Assembly (NCBI GenBank): GCA_039881145.1
Contig: JAYKKI010000029.1
Coordinates: 27,756,001 to 27,820,000, forward strand
Reading direction: 5' to 3'
Origin: Druceiella hillmani
Taxonomy: Eukaryota; Arthropoda; Insecta; Lepidoptera; Hepialidae
DNA: 64,000 nucleotides
Shown here: piece by piece, positions 24,056-36,163 of the stretch
How positions within the stretch are numbered: position 1 is the first letter of the stretch
Layout: every line of letters begins with the position of its first letter
Position numbers and translations under genes: made by a program
The notes under the pieces: generated by a model
What the model was told of the DNA's origin: nothing
The model's database searches: none
The model's input: only the letters and a program-made list of their open reading frames with translations

Positions 24056-25138
24056 ATTCTTATTAATAATAAAGATCTCATTTATATGCGCCATATTAGG
24101 TAACAAGTTATAAAAAAAATTATGTTTTGTTTAAATTTTTATATCACAAGATAGAGTGTATTTATTTTCTTAATTTTTTGTAATACTTTAAGAAATATGT
24201 CATAAAAAAATTATTTCAATTAGAAGTGCTTGTGTTTACCTAAAATCCCTTCAACTATAATTGTTTTATTGAACTATTATAATATTTTCTTGAAATCCTT
24301 TTAAATATAGAAATTACTACGATTTTTTATACGGTCTGTTAGGCCCGACCCCACTATTATTACAGTGTTACAGTTTTCCAATGGCTGACGCCGGTTTAAT
24401 GGTATCGGGTTTTATGTTTCTAATTTGTCATAAAATATGTTTAAGTCTAGTATACCTATAATTATAACTGTTCAATATTCTGATATGTTTTCTCATTTTC
24501 GAAGCAAAGAATCGGTTACGCTTAAAAATGCCATCGTTAATGACAGTAGGCGACTGTTTCAAGAATTGAAAATTTTCATTTAAACATAATTTGCAATTCC
24601 GTTAAAATAATTAATCTAACCGATTCTTTCAGCAGTTAGAGAATATTTTTCACACATCGATTTACGTGGTACGTATCTATACATTTATTAGGTATTGCCG
24701 TCATTACAGCAAGTGATTTCCATGATCACAATTTTATTTTGTCTCGTAGAATTGACAGGGTGCACTCATATTAAATAAACTCGTCCAGTAGTCAGGATTT
24801 TTTGTAGATGTCTATAACTCAATATATTCTGAATACGATTTTCGTATTAAAAATTGTTTATGGGCCCCCCTGAATGTAAATTAAACTCTTAGAAGGCTTT
24901 TAACATTCAGAAAGGCTCTGCTAGTAGTAATACTTAATTCGAGGATTTTCACAAAGGTTTTGTATAATAAATAATATAAGGAGACATTTTGATCGCAATA
25001 AAACTCAATGTGTCGTCCAAAACAAAACTCAATCTTTCCTACCATCCTTATTAACATTTATACCATACTCGTATATTTTATAAACAAAAAAGCTTCATTA
25101 CTGTTTCAAGTAAAATATGTGTTTACTAAATACATTAA
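24056..25138. other. AT-rich DNA, no gene recognised
   Basis: This includes whatever remains of the 3' end of the piggyBac-type element; no terminal repeat was found. Nothing else can be supported. Confidence 0.5.
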
Positions 25139-25400
25139 ATGATCAAAGGAAACAATTCCTACGCATCATTGATACAAACGAGAGTGATCTTTCATCACGG
25201 CGCGATGTGGATGTCAATAAAAAGCGGCGCTAGATACAAAAGAAATCCTTCGTGTAGACGCATCATTAATATCACCGCGACAGGGAAAGTGATTTTTGCG
25301 TGTTTACCAGCAATTAGAGAGGTTAATGGGGCGCGCGGGAGGTGGAGGATTTCGATTAATTTCTTTGTACGGCGCTCTTTTGTTGCCCATTATTTGGTTT
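25139..25400. promoter_or_regulatory. GC-richer non-repetitive island, candidate regulatory element
   Basis: In the middle of very AT-rich DNA, about 260 bp has a higher GC content and no resemblance to any transposon I know. Core sites for developmental factors are dense: TGTTTAC (25301-25307, forkhead type), CAATTAG (25311-25317) and GATTAAT (25354-25360, homeodomain type). A 104-codon open frame spans it, but its translation resembles no protein and its composition is not convincing. That it is an enhancer or conserved non-coding element is inference. Confidence 0.3.
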
Positions 25401-25402
25401 CC

Positions 25403-25442
25403 GGGATATACATTGTAGGCATGTGCCTACAATGTATATCCC
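25403..25442. repeat. Perfect 40-bp hairpin
   Basis: GGGATATACATTGTAGGCA (25403-25421) is followed by TG and its exact complement. Outside the perfect stem, TTATTTGG and CCAAATAA continue an imperfect pairing, so the whole foldback reaches about 25391-25455. It could be a small foldback insertion or encode a hairpin RNA. Confidence 0.93.
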
Positions 25443-26429
25443 ATGCCAAATAACCTATAGAGAGCATCGAATCGAATCCTATCTAAATAGAAAAATATTT
25501 TCTTTATCGTATGACGCTAAAAGTAGTACATAGCCATGTAAATAAATTCAATACATATAAGCACAATGTCAGGAAAAGTTGTATAAGTGAAATATTTTGT
25601 AGGAAAAGTTGGTTAAGATTAATACTCTTTATTATATTTGACAATAGATTATATTCACCGATCGAAAACTTTACCGCAATAAAACTTAAAAAAGAAATAA
25701 AAACGAAGCGCACTGTAAAGAATAAAATAAGAAAAACACGAATACTTATTTGGCACACTTTTGGGGTAAAATGTTTTTTTCCGAACATCAATAAATTTTT
25801 CAAAATACAACTACTGCTTGAGCTTTTTGGAATCAGTTACAATTTTCTGTGAGTTCCTGAAACGGCCGTTACTTGTAGTCCGTTTCATTTTTAGTAAGCA
25901 ATTTGATATTACCAATTTAAATGCCTTTGGTGTCCTCATATTATTCCCAATGTTAGAAACTTTGAATGAATTCAATGTCAATAATATCTCAATTATTTAA
26001 ATAGAAAGAGACGTCGCAGCGTTTAATGAACCTGAATAAATTTATACCGCACTATTCTAGTTATCGCTCGCTGGTCATTTCGGTTGTACGTGCTTGAGCC
26101 GCGTTGCTGTGCTAATTGTGAATAATAAAATAACGGTTGCGTTGTCGCGTCGATTGGCCGACCCGGTTGGTAAACGGTAAGATAATAAAGGTTTTAAAAC
26201 TGTTTTTAGGCTTACGCATTTATTTTAAATTGCAATAAAAAGTATAGATGCCGGCAAACTTCTTGAGCAAAAGGTGACATAGTAGGGGAATTTTCACGCA
26301 TGTATATTTGTATGAAAATTCACTACTATGTCATCAAAGTCATTGCTCAAGAAGTCGGCTGTCATTTCAAAGCTTTTTGATTACAAAAATACATGAGCTG
26401 AGTTGCTGAGTTAATAAATCCTCTTTTAG
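25443..26429. other. Non-coding DNA leading into the hAT relic
   Basis: No gene recognised. The GC-richer part around 26050-26190 lies just upstream of the hAT start and may be its 5' region. An imperfect hairpin is at 26249-26361. Confidence 0.45.
26249..26361. repeat. Imperfect hairpin of about 110 bp
   Basis: The strand starting TGCCGGCAAACTTCTTGAGC pairs with the complement ending GCTCAAGAAGTCGGCTG. Both arms also share TGACATAGTAG and GAATTTTC. The arms are about 48 bp with a few gaps. Confidence 0.8.
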
Positions 26430-27765
26430 ATGGAACAGTTGCTGATAAGTCGTCGAAAGGCTAACAAGTCAGGACTATCACTCATTACTGAGCTGTCACT
26501 TGCTAATGATGCGTCACCCTCTCACAGTACTCTGATCCAAAAAGAAAATCTTGATAACAAGGAATCATCTCTCAAAAAAAAGAAAATATGATGATTTGAA
26601 AATATTTTGGTTTTACAAGTTCTGAATTAATCCACAATATGAATCCACAGAAATAACAAACTTGGCTTAATTTTCAACATTCGTTCGTTATGTTCATTCC
26701 AAAAAGTTTCATGAAGAGTTTCTGTTTTGTCATGCCCTTGAAATTCGCTCCACCGGGGAGGATATATTTTTCTTTTTCAACGGTTTTGTAAAAGAAAACA
26801 ATTTGGATTGGTCGAAATGTGTAGAAATAGGCACTGATGGTGCCAGAGCAATTACTGGTCGTTTTTCAGGACTTGTGAATTGGATACAAGATGTAGCTCC
26901 AGAAGGAAAACGAACCCATTGTGGAATTCATCGAAAGGTACTTGCTTGTAAAAATATTACAACCGCTTGAACATTACTCTTAAAAATACCGTATGAATTG
27001 TTAAATAAATCTAATGCCGTGCCATAAACTTAAGAATTTTCGCAGATATTTGTAATCAGCTTGGCAGTGAGCAAGAGAAGGGTTATTTCAAGAATATTTA
27101 ATTGAGACACAAAATTGAGTTATTTTTGGTCAAGTAGAGACATGAACACAAACAGATTTTGACCGACCCTTTGTGGCTGAAAAAATCGGCTTACTTGTGA
27201 GATATTTTCAAAAAATTGAATGAGTTGAATTTGGGACTTCAAGACCAGGATACAACCATTTTCACTATGCAGGAGAAAGTTGAGTCAACTATAAAAAAAA
27301 TATTCCTCTGGATATCCTTGATCGACAAATGTAAATATGACCCATTTCTCAATCTAAAAGTTTTTTTGGAAACTATTTCTTCGTCAGTGAATGAAGATGT
27401 AATATCGGCCATAAAATGTTACTTGCAAAATCTCTTGGCGGTATTATATAGTTATTTCCCAAAAATATCACCGCAATGAAATTGGGTAAACAAACCTTTT
27501 GCGAGCCATTCCACCGACCACCTATCCATCTCTGATCAAGAGCAATTAATAGACATTTCTTGTAACAGCAGACTCAAGAGTTGTTTTGCAGAGCAATCAC
27601 TGGGTAATTTTTGGGCTGATCTAAAAGACATTTATCTTATCAGCAAAGCACCAATAAAATATTTACTGCCATTTGCACAACATACCCTTGCGAAAGTGGA
27701 TTTTCGGTCATGATAAACTTAAAAACTAAACGTCGTCCATTGAGCCATTAAGGTTAAGGAGATTA
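26430..27765 (+). pseudogene. hAT transposase, ZBED5/SCAND3-like, decayed
   Basis: hAT transposases cut and paste DNA; this branch has an N-terminal BED zinc finger and an RNase H-like core. The ATG at 26430 opens 52 codons (MEQLLISRRKANKS to a Lys-rich end), a typical start. The BED finger and the segment after it are missing: after KKKIRYDDLKIF-type sequence the text jumps to the core, with FVKENNLDWSKCVEIGTDGA (first catalytic Asp), RAITGRFSGLV and THCGIHRKVLA near 26780-26945. About 27061-27480 carries GSEQEKGYF, LSYFWS-type remnants and ELNLGLQDQDTTIF. The C-terminal dimerisation region follows (LISKAPIKYLLPFAQHTLAKVDF near 27640-27710). Several stops and frameshifts make it nonfunctional. 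Its 3' end passes into the satellite array without a visible gap. Confidence 0.88.
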
Positions 27766-28822
27766 AACCCGGATTTCAGCGACAAAGTCTCAGCTTGAGA
27801 TTTACAATCCTAATATTAAAACAGCAGATCCTCAACTCTCACTGGTTAGGCAGACATTACCCTGGAAATATCAGGACTGAGGAATTTGTACCCAAAGTTA
27901 ATTATTAGAATATCTGTTTGAGGTCTATAATAATAAATTAAGAGCATCTCAAGCCTCACGATTTGAGTAAGTAGTACTCTTAAAGTCTCAAGATTGAGGA
28001 GTTGGAACTTGGAGTTTAATAGCAGAGTATCTCACTTAGAACCAAAATACTAACTGAAAAATAGCAGTTCCTCAAGACTTGCGGTTTAAGTATGCAGTAT
28101 CCACGCATCCTCAGGCTTGATGAGTTGGATCTCTGATTTAATTATAGAGTCTCTGTTTGGGAACCTTTATACTAACTTAAAAACGCCAGACATTCAAGTC
28201 TCACGCTTCAAGCAGGGGTACACCTGCACGTCAGTACTTAGAAGTTGGAACCTGGAGTTCGATGACAGATTTTCTACTTGGGACCCACAAAACTATTTTA
28301 AAAATTTCAGATCTTCAAATCTTACGATTTAGGTAGGCAGTATCTCTACAGAATCATGAATGAGGAGTTAATATATGAAGATTCCAGAGTATCTACTTGA
28401 GATTCAAAATATTTAAATATAAAAACAGCAGATGCTTAAGAGTCACAGTTTAGGCAGAAAGCACCCATTTAGTATTACGACTAAGGCAAAGGAACATGGA
28501 GTTTAATGATGGAGTTTCGGCCTGAAACTTACAATACTAACTTAAAAACAGCAGATCATCAAGTTTCACGATTTAAGCAAGCAGTACCCCCGCAACGTCA
28601 AGACTGAGAATTTTGAACCCGGAGTTTAATGACAGAGTATTTGCTTAAGACTCAAAATACTAACTTAAATACAGCACATTTTCAAGTCTCATGGTTTAGG
28701 CAGGCATTTTGAGATTCAAAATATTGGCAGGTCTCTGCAGCATCAGAAGTGAAGAATTGAAACCGAAAGTTCAATGACAAAATCTCTGCTTAAAACCCAC
28801 AATACTAATTTGAAAACAGCAG

Positions 28823-28825
<3 letters not shown>
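27766..28825 (+). repeat. Satellite array, 122-bp period, about eight diverged units
   Basis: The landmark CAGCAGATC or its variants recurs at about 27822, 27943, 28063, 28185, 28306, 28426, 28549 and 28671, then 28816 after an internally rearranged unit, giving a period of 120-123 bp. Other conserved blocks are GGAGTTTAATGACAGAGT and ACTAACTTAAAAACAGC. Units differ at many positions, so the array is old. It abuts the hAT relic on the left and runs directly into a (TA)n array on the right. Confidence 0.92.
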
Positions 28826-28863
<38 letters not shown>

Positions 28864-28884
28864 TATATATGTATATATATATAG

Positions 28885-28933
<49 letters not shown>
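28826..28933. repeat. (TA)n microsatellite
   Basis: About 108 bp with ACACATATATATATGTAT and AGATATACA interruptions, directly after the last satellite unit. Confidence 0.95.
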
Positions 28934-28936
<3 letters not shown>

Positions 28937-31900
28937 AGCTGTAGAAACCTGCGTATTTATGAAACTTTATAGGTATGTTAAAGTACTATTTATATTTGTT
29001 TCTCGTCCCCAATTTGTTGCCTTCTGAGCTATTCATTTATTGTTATTTTAAACACCGTATATGTAACCTATTTTTTTTAGTTCTAGTAATGTATGTGTGT
29101 AAGTACAAAATTAATAACTTTTTAATGTAAATTTATTTCAAAACTTCTATAGATAGGCACTCGAAATTCAGAATTAGTTATAATCTCGTATCTTATGTAC
29201 CAAAGAGTCTTCCAGCATTTCATGAAGCTAAATTATGGAGATACCAAAATATTTGCGAAGTACTTTGTGTTAAGGGTCCGATAGTTCGGCTATGAGCTTG
29301 GTCATACACAACCTACCTTGATATTTTTCCGAACCACCCCGTAACGTCTGGCAAGAGAAGTTCAAAAATACTAGTAAGGTAGATATTTATAAGGTTTATT
29401 TAAATTTTATATCTTTTGACGACTTCTATTTTACTTGATTGTCATCATTTTAATGAGACTAAATAATAGTTTACATTATCATGTTCTTTCATTGTCTTTC
29501 TCTACCCACTAACGTTTGCCCCACATACTCGAGCGTGTGATAATTTGACTGACCATGCGTAGTAAAGTTTAGTCGATTTTTGTGCGCTCTCTCCTTTCTG
29601 TGTATAAATTGAATTTTCATATTCTATGAACACCTTCTTTGAATATATGATTGCAAAGATTCGATATTTGTAACGAATTTACGTAGCTTCGTGAAATTTG
29701 CCAAGTTAATGAATCAATATTTATAATTATAAACATTGTTTCATCGATTAAAAAATAAATATATAATGAAAAGAGAATATCATGAATGGGTGCAATATAA
29801 TATGAAAGATACAAGTAAACAGGAAATAGAAACCATAATAAATAACTTTTCTTATATACCACTGAAAAAAATAACGCATAGAAATCAATTTTAAAGCAGT
29901 AATATGTTGAACGTATTCATTATTTTTATAATTAATAAACTTCCTAGTATACATTTCAAATAATCCCATTGTTGGGCCAAGGCCTCACCACCTTTGTTCA
30001 TATTTTTTGTTCATTGGCAGGCGCTTTCATCTCAAGCCTTTTATGTACTGCAGTCAACGTATTCTCGGCCTGCCCGCTGATTTTTTAGTATATTTTGGGC
30101 ACCAATTAATATTATTTTGAATCTATCTATTATCTAGGTCGTAAATAATTTAAATAAACTAGCAATAATACTACATCACGTAGTTTCATTTAATTATTTC
30201 GTATTTATTATTACGTTTCTTTACAATATAAAGTAATTGTAAAGCAAATAGGAATAAAAAGATACGTTGTCAGTTGAAATACAAAATTATATTTTAACTT
30301 TTAATAATTGTTTTTCCGTATATTTTACATATCTGAAAGTAAATATTAAAACTTGAAATTAATAGCACTTATTTAAATTAATTTTAAAAGAAAAACTGCT
30401 TAAATACCTTGTCAGAAATTAATTTTGACATAATTTGTCTTGGATTGGATTGGACCTGGCATTAATAAAATTCCTTTTAATATTGCCTGTCCTACGACGG
30501 AACTTGATGTTTCAATTCTAAATTTCCACATCTTTGTATAGTTTCGAAAAATTTGCAGAATTGAGCGGTTAACATTTGTCATTTCTCATTTTCGCTGGAG
30601 ATCTCGCTTTAGTTCAGCACGTAGAACAATTCCTTTAACTCGTTTTAAAAAAATAAACTCCGATTTTGCAATAGCATAAGCTTTTATGACTCTTCAATAA
30701 AATAGTTCTCTTATCTATTCGTCATAGATAAGTATAGGTAACATAATACAATATTTTTATTATTAAAAACGCATTACTTCAATGGCATCCTTAATATCAT
30801 GTGAATTGACCGTGAAAAACTAAAATATCATGAATCACTTTATACTTCCATGTTTACACGCCCTGTTATATTTTATTTTATAATAGGTAAGGGACGTAAA
30901 TATTTTTTAGCAATACTAGCAAATTCTAGTATGGTTGTCGGAGCAATACATATTATATAGCTAACTGTGAGCTACCTCTCTGGAAATTCTATTTACAAAG
31001 TCTTTAGATGCCATTTAATTTCAAATAACCACACAAATGCCAAGTAAATATTACTGATTTGTGTTTAATTTCTTTCTACTGAAAGTTATCTTAAGAATAC
31101 TACGACGTTTCTGACCAATCTTCAAACATAAATATTGCCAGGTTTCTTTTAAAATGGCCTTTCCAAAAAGTGTTGTTATCCTGTTATCCTACCAATTGAC
31201 ATTTATTTACTTTTACGTCAAATTGTGTTTTATTTTTCGGTGGTGCTTTTAAAAATTATCACATTAAAATTTTCAAGTACTAAAAAACCTTAGTCTTACA
31301 TGAGATTTTAAAATCTTATGAAAAAAAATTAAAAATATTTTTTTTAACATTTTGTACTTATAAATTATAGTTATAAAGTTTCAAGTATTGTGTAATTTTC
31401 TCTTTCCATTATTTTATATTAAACAACGATATTGTTACAAATTCTTTAAAAATATGTAAAACTGGTTTTAAATATATTGTTTCAAACAATGAATACACAA
31501 ATTGTTTATAATTTTGGTATTTATAAAACATTTTTCAAAAAATATTCATTTTTACAAAGTATCGACTGAAATCTTTTACCATATTCACCAAAAAGTATGG
31601 CATTAACATATACATACAGATAAAATAAGTTATATAAAAATTTCATCGTAGTTACTTTCTCCATTTCTTGGCGCAAATGAACTATTTATTAATAAAACCA
31701 CAGAAGTTTTATTTCCTTTTTCGAAAATTAATTTTTTGTCCCGTTTTCAATAAGACTGTTTTATACAACTGCGTCATTTCACTCTTTACCGCTTTCAGTA
31801 TTCGGCGCTTAGCGTTGTTTGAGGACATATCCTTTGTTCAATTTTCATAGGTGTAAAGCGTCTATTGTGTATAATCGTGCTGAAACTTGACTGAAGTATT

Positions 31901-32940
31901 AAAACGAAGTTTCCTTAGACAGATATTGCCTTAAATAACAAAGGACTGTTTTTGATATCTTACATTAAACAGAACTACTTTAAGCAAAATTTGATAAAAG
32001 TTTTGGATTTCTTTTAAGCTCTGTCAATTGATGCATAAAAAATTACGATACATTAAAAAGGATCCGACTATTTATTTACCCCTTCTAAAATTTTCATCTA
32101 GATATCTTTTGTACTCTTTAAATACATGCGGATTAATATGCCTTATCGACAAGCCTAGTTATCGACAACGTGAGAAAAAAGACAGATGGAGTAAATGACC
32201 GTATTATGCGTATAAAATATACGTTTCAAATAGTTTACGCATTTGAATGACTTCTTGAATATTAAAGTCACTGAATAAAGAATGAAAGATTGTTGGGCAG
32301 ATGACGCTAGATGGGCAAAAATCTCGTTAATAAAAATATTTCTTCTTTGTGTTGATTATTGTCTCATCTCAAAAGTACAATGATATCCAGCGCGATAAAT
32401 ACTTGCATAGGTATTTAGTTTAGTAATGTTTTTAGTTTTTATTTTGGATTTTCGTAAATATCCTTGAACGCTATTATTCTAAGCTTTATCATAGATTCCC
32501 GAAGCATTTTCAATCTTTAAAAACAAGTGGGTGTCTTAACAAAGGACCGCGAATAAAATAAAAAAAATACATTTCAAGAATAGCAGATCAAGAAAGACTA
32601 TAAAACATTATAATACATGGAACACGTCCATGTAAAGAGTTTCTGTTATATCTCATCCATTTCAATATCAACGACATTTTTTGCCAACATACGAACGAAG
32701 CTTTAACAATTAGATATTATTAAAAGAACCACAGGAGCTAAAGAATTGAAGAACTGGTATATTATATACTGCAAAGATGCATTCAGGTCATTTCAGTCTT
32801 ATCTCACTCTAAATTCCCTATCAAATCTTTATAATTCATTGCATGCAAGATTTAACATACAATAAACTGCAAACATGAATTCAAAATACAGTAAAATTAT
32901 ACTTTTTGCATGATTATTACAACTAATTTTTTTTTAAAAT
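28934..32940. other. AT-rich DNA, no gene recognised
   Basis: Open frames (for example 29617-29862, 31668-31850) are rich in Phe, Ile, Tyr and Leu as expected of AT-rich DNA and show no motif. A possible SINE or LINE-tail fragment lies at 29965-30100. Confidence 0.5.
29965..30100 (+). mobile_element. Possible degenerate SINE or LINE 3'-tail fragment
   Basis: CCCATTGTTGGGCCAAGGCC resembles the 'cccactgctgggcaaaggcctc' type core that I know as a very common interspersed repeat in lepidopteran and other insect genomes. The stretch is markedly less AT-rich than its surroundings. The boundaries are guesses. Confidence 0.4.
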
Positions 32941-32999
32941 ATTTTTAAAGGTTACGCCAGGATGTATAATTTACTCAGTAGCAATTTGACAACTTAGCA

Positions 33000-34080
33000 C
33001 GGTTTCTGAGATGTTTAAAAAAATATTCTAATGGTTATTAAGTGGCTATATCTCATATTATAATTCATCTTTATTTGGGCAAAATTTAAAAAAATACTAA
33101 CCTTTTGAAGTCAGAAAGAAAACGTTGTAAATAAAATCTTATTAGGTGTTTATCTTAATTGCAGAAGTAATATAAACACTAATGAGATTTTTGGCAAAAA
33201 TTGCTTATTATAATTTTTGATTCGATGTTTCTCGAAAATTATTAATTTTACAAAATGGCTTCTGACAAAAATTATAGAAAATATTGTGCTTTACAAGACA
33301 ACTTTTTTAAACGTTTGCTTAGCACTTTGTGAAATAATTCAAAAAACCAGATTTTTAGTAACTTCACCGCAAACGTGACACCAAGTTTAGACTGAGATTC
33401 TGCGAAATCAATTATAAAAATTAATGTTCTATCTAAAAATGTCTATTTATTTTTGATACGGCATTAACCATTCCCGAGATGTTTCGCTTTAAAATTTTTA
33501 TAATGATGGCATATTTGGCATGACCTCTCTGACGGCCTAAACTTGAAAAATTACTCAGAACCTCCTTAAAAGCATTACTAACCAAAATATTAAGATAACT
33601 TTATTACACTATAAACCATTGACATAAATTATTATTTGGACAGCATTATACATATAATCAAACGATTTAAACAAAATTTTTGAAAAACAAGACACAACAT
33701 TATGACTTGTAAACAGGGTGTACGACATTAATTCTATGATCTATATGAAATCACAAACACTTTATGCTCTACTGAAACGTTTGTTTATTTTTGTCAAAAT
33801 ATTAATTATTTACCAGATAAATTGCCTTAAAATTTTCCAAAAGATGGCCCATTTAGCATGATCTCTTAGACCGCGTCAACTTGGTAGTATTGGGGATCTA
33901 ATCTTTATTAATATGTTCAAAAATATAATTACAGTAACCATGCATTACGACTTAACATTTTTGGATAATTTAACTATACTACAATCGTTTACATAAGTCA
34001 TGATTTGAATGACAGTAAGCTATACTTGTATAATCAAATGATCCAAAATATTATAATAATTCGACCGAAACTAGAAAATC
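33000..34080 (+). repeat. Diverged tandem repeat, unit about 340-360 bp
   Basis: Two strongly diverged units can be aligned by eye. GATGGCATATTTGGCATGAC (33505) corresponds to GATGGCCCATTTAGCATGAT (33843), and the following ATAATCAAACGATTTAAAC (33655) corresponds to ATAATCAAATGATCCAAAA (34031). A third, weaker unit may precede them from about 33000. Confidence 0.6.
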
Positions 34081-34784
34081 GGTGATATTCCTAAAAAATG
34101 ACACGGAATACCATAAAGATATAATTATGATACAACTGCACTAAACTTAAATGAAAAATTAATAAAGTAGATTAATCAGACAGTAATAGAATTAATGACA
34201 ATATTATAAAGGCACACAACCAGGAAATCAAGAAATCAGCGAAATGCACATAATAAAAGAACAGAGACTAAAAGTAAGTTAATATGGAATTTGAAAAATA
34301 TTATGCGAACTTGAGTACCTGTTGTCATTATCTGTTTCTTAGGAACTCAATTCAAATTATTATAAAAAGTCGTCATGACCTAAACATTTTTCACACTTAT
34401 TAAAAACAAAATTCCAACTGGGCGTAAAAAATCCGACCCAGTTAAATAAAGTTCTAACTAACATAGTTATCAATAAAAAATTCTGGTTAAAACACTAAAC
34501 AATATTTGCAATTAATTGCTATTTCCACAAGACAGATATGGTGGTTTACATCGTTCTTTAAACGTCAAGTGGCAAAATCTTTTTTCCAAATTTCCGCTAT
34601 TTTGAAGGATCACTGTAATAAATTGATATCTTCTCGAACGTAAACAGTTTTTAAGCAGACAGAGTGTCCGACTTTATATATTACTGGATAAAAATGGATA
34701 TCGTAGTAAGCCACTCAAATTTCGTTTGATCTATGTACTCTATACCTTTTCCGTTTTTACCCACGACGGAACGGATGAGATATA

Positions 34785-35520
34785 CGCGTTTAGGATAGTA
34801 GGTTGTTTGTTTGCATGTGCAATTCACTGGGAATAATAGTTTTTATCCCCAAAACGCTTTTACCGATTTAAATACGGTTTTCTGTAAAATATTTCCGATT
34901 CATTAGCAAAGGTTTTTCGATACTTGTTATGATGATTACGCCGCAATAAATATTTTGTTGCAAAAAAAAGGTCTCATTCATTTACTCAAACTGACCGATT
35001 TAGATACGGTTTTCTATAAAATATTTGGAACTAATCGGCGATGGTTCTTAAATAGGTGTTATGGTGATTACTCACCAGGGGATGCCGCAATAAACATTTT
35101 GTAGCAAACGAATTTTCCTATTTATTTCTTAAACGGTTTGACCGATTTAGATACGGATTTCTGCAAAATATTCGGGACTAATTGGCGATAGCTCTCAGAT
35201 AGTTGTTATAGTGTTAGCTCATCAGTGGGAGCTGCAACATTTTGTTGCACAGGAGCGTTCCTTTTTACCTCCAAAATGGTTTCACAGATCTAGACACCGC
35301 TTTCTGCAAAATACTCGAAACTAATCGGCGTGGTTTTTAGACAGATGTTATGGTGTTAGGTCGCCAGGGGCTCAGCAACGAATGCTCCCATTTTTCTATA
35401 AAACCGTTTGACCGATTTAGATAAGGTTTTCGATAAAATAGTTTATGATTTAATAAAGAAGATTATTAGTCATGTGTTATGTTGTTAATTCGCCAGGGGC
35501 GCCATATGTAATCCAAGTAA
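34785..35520 (-). repeat. Tandem array of about five 127-148 bp units
   Basis: ACCGATTTA followed by an ATACGGTTTTCT-like stretch recurs at 34862, 34993, 35141, 35284 (ACAGATCTA) and 35411. Each unit also has an AACTAATCGGCG-like block, TGTTATGGTGTTA and TCGCCAGGGG. The array lies directly downstream, on the minus strand, of the helicase-like tail at 35565-35624, and is probably the non-coding 3' part of the same element. Confidence 0.85.
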
Positions 35521-35564
35521 CACGTTTCTTAAGTATTTCTTATTGTTTGAATTTTTGAAGAGTT

Positions 35565-35624
35565 TTATTTGTCATTTATTACGACGCCGTCTAAAGACCG
35601 TACACCACTAAGAGCGACATAAAC
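35565..35624 (-). pseudogene. C-terminal tail of a Helitron/Pif1-type helicase
   Basis: The frame gives VYVALSGVRSLDGVVINDK and a stop. YVALSRVRSLDG is the conserved last motif of Pif1-like helicases, including those of Helitrons, which copy themselves by rolling-circle replication. One residue differs (Arg to Gly). Only about 19 codons remain; sequence upstream in this frame meets a stop at once. A Helitron origin fits the following tandem array, but a Maverick or viral helicase cannot be excluded from so short a piece. Confidence 0.6.
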
Positions 35625-35730
35625 TTAGTTATTAAGACGAAGCTTAGTTATTAAGACTGATAATAAAAAGCAAAATTTAAATTTTGATTAAACCCAAGAC
35701 GGATGTAAACGTTTGAAACGAAAAAGCATA

Positions 35731-36163
35731 AAATAAAAAGCAAAATTAAAAATTTTCAAAAAAAACCACGATGGGGGTAGGAGTTATAATTGAAAAACGA
35801 TTAAATAATTTTTTTGAAAACCAAAAGAAAGTAAGAACCTATTAATATAATTACAAATCCCAAAAATTCGTTGGGTTGCCATGCACTGCCTATGTCTAAA
35901 ATTTGGCAGTTTTTTCAGTTCGTGACTAATTGAAATTATCTTAGGTACGCAAAAAGCTCTTCTATGCTACTACAATGCAATTGGTACAAGGGACAGAAAT
36001 GTCAATGGTAGCCCCGACAGATTTTCTTGGGGTTATAATTATATTAATAGGTACTTACTTTCTTTTAGTCAAGTGGGGTTTTCAAAAAATTATTTAATCC
36101 TTTTTCAATAACAACGTCTACACCCGTTGTGGGTATTTCAAAACTTTTAATTTTGTTTTTTAT
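35731..36163. mobile_element. Foldback (inverted-repeat) element
   Basis: About 150 bp at 35731-35880 pairs with the complement of 36007-36163. Shared blocks include GATTAAATAATTTTTTGAAA, AAAAGAAAGTAAG and ACCTATTAATATAATTA. A 10-base gap lies at the CTTGACT position, and substitutions are scattered. The 126-bp spacer is unrelated. The first 90 bp of the left arm also has a weak direct copy just outside (about 35655-35730). No coding capacity. It resembles a foldback or MITE-type non-autonomous transposon. Confidence 0.8.

Noticed and set aside
27766..28825. CRISPR-like array
   Set aside because: Units of 122 bp are diverged over their whole length with no repeat-spacer alternation, and the window is eukaryotic.
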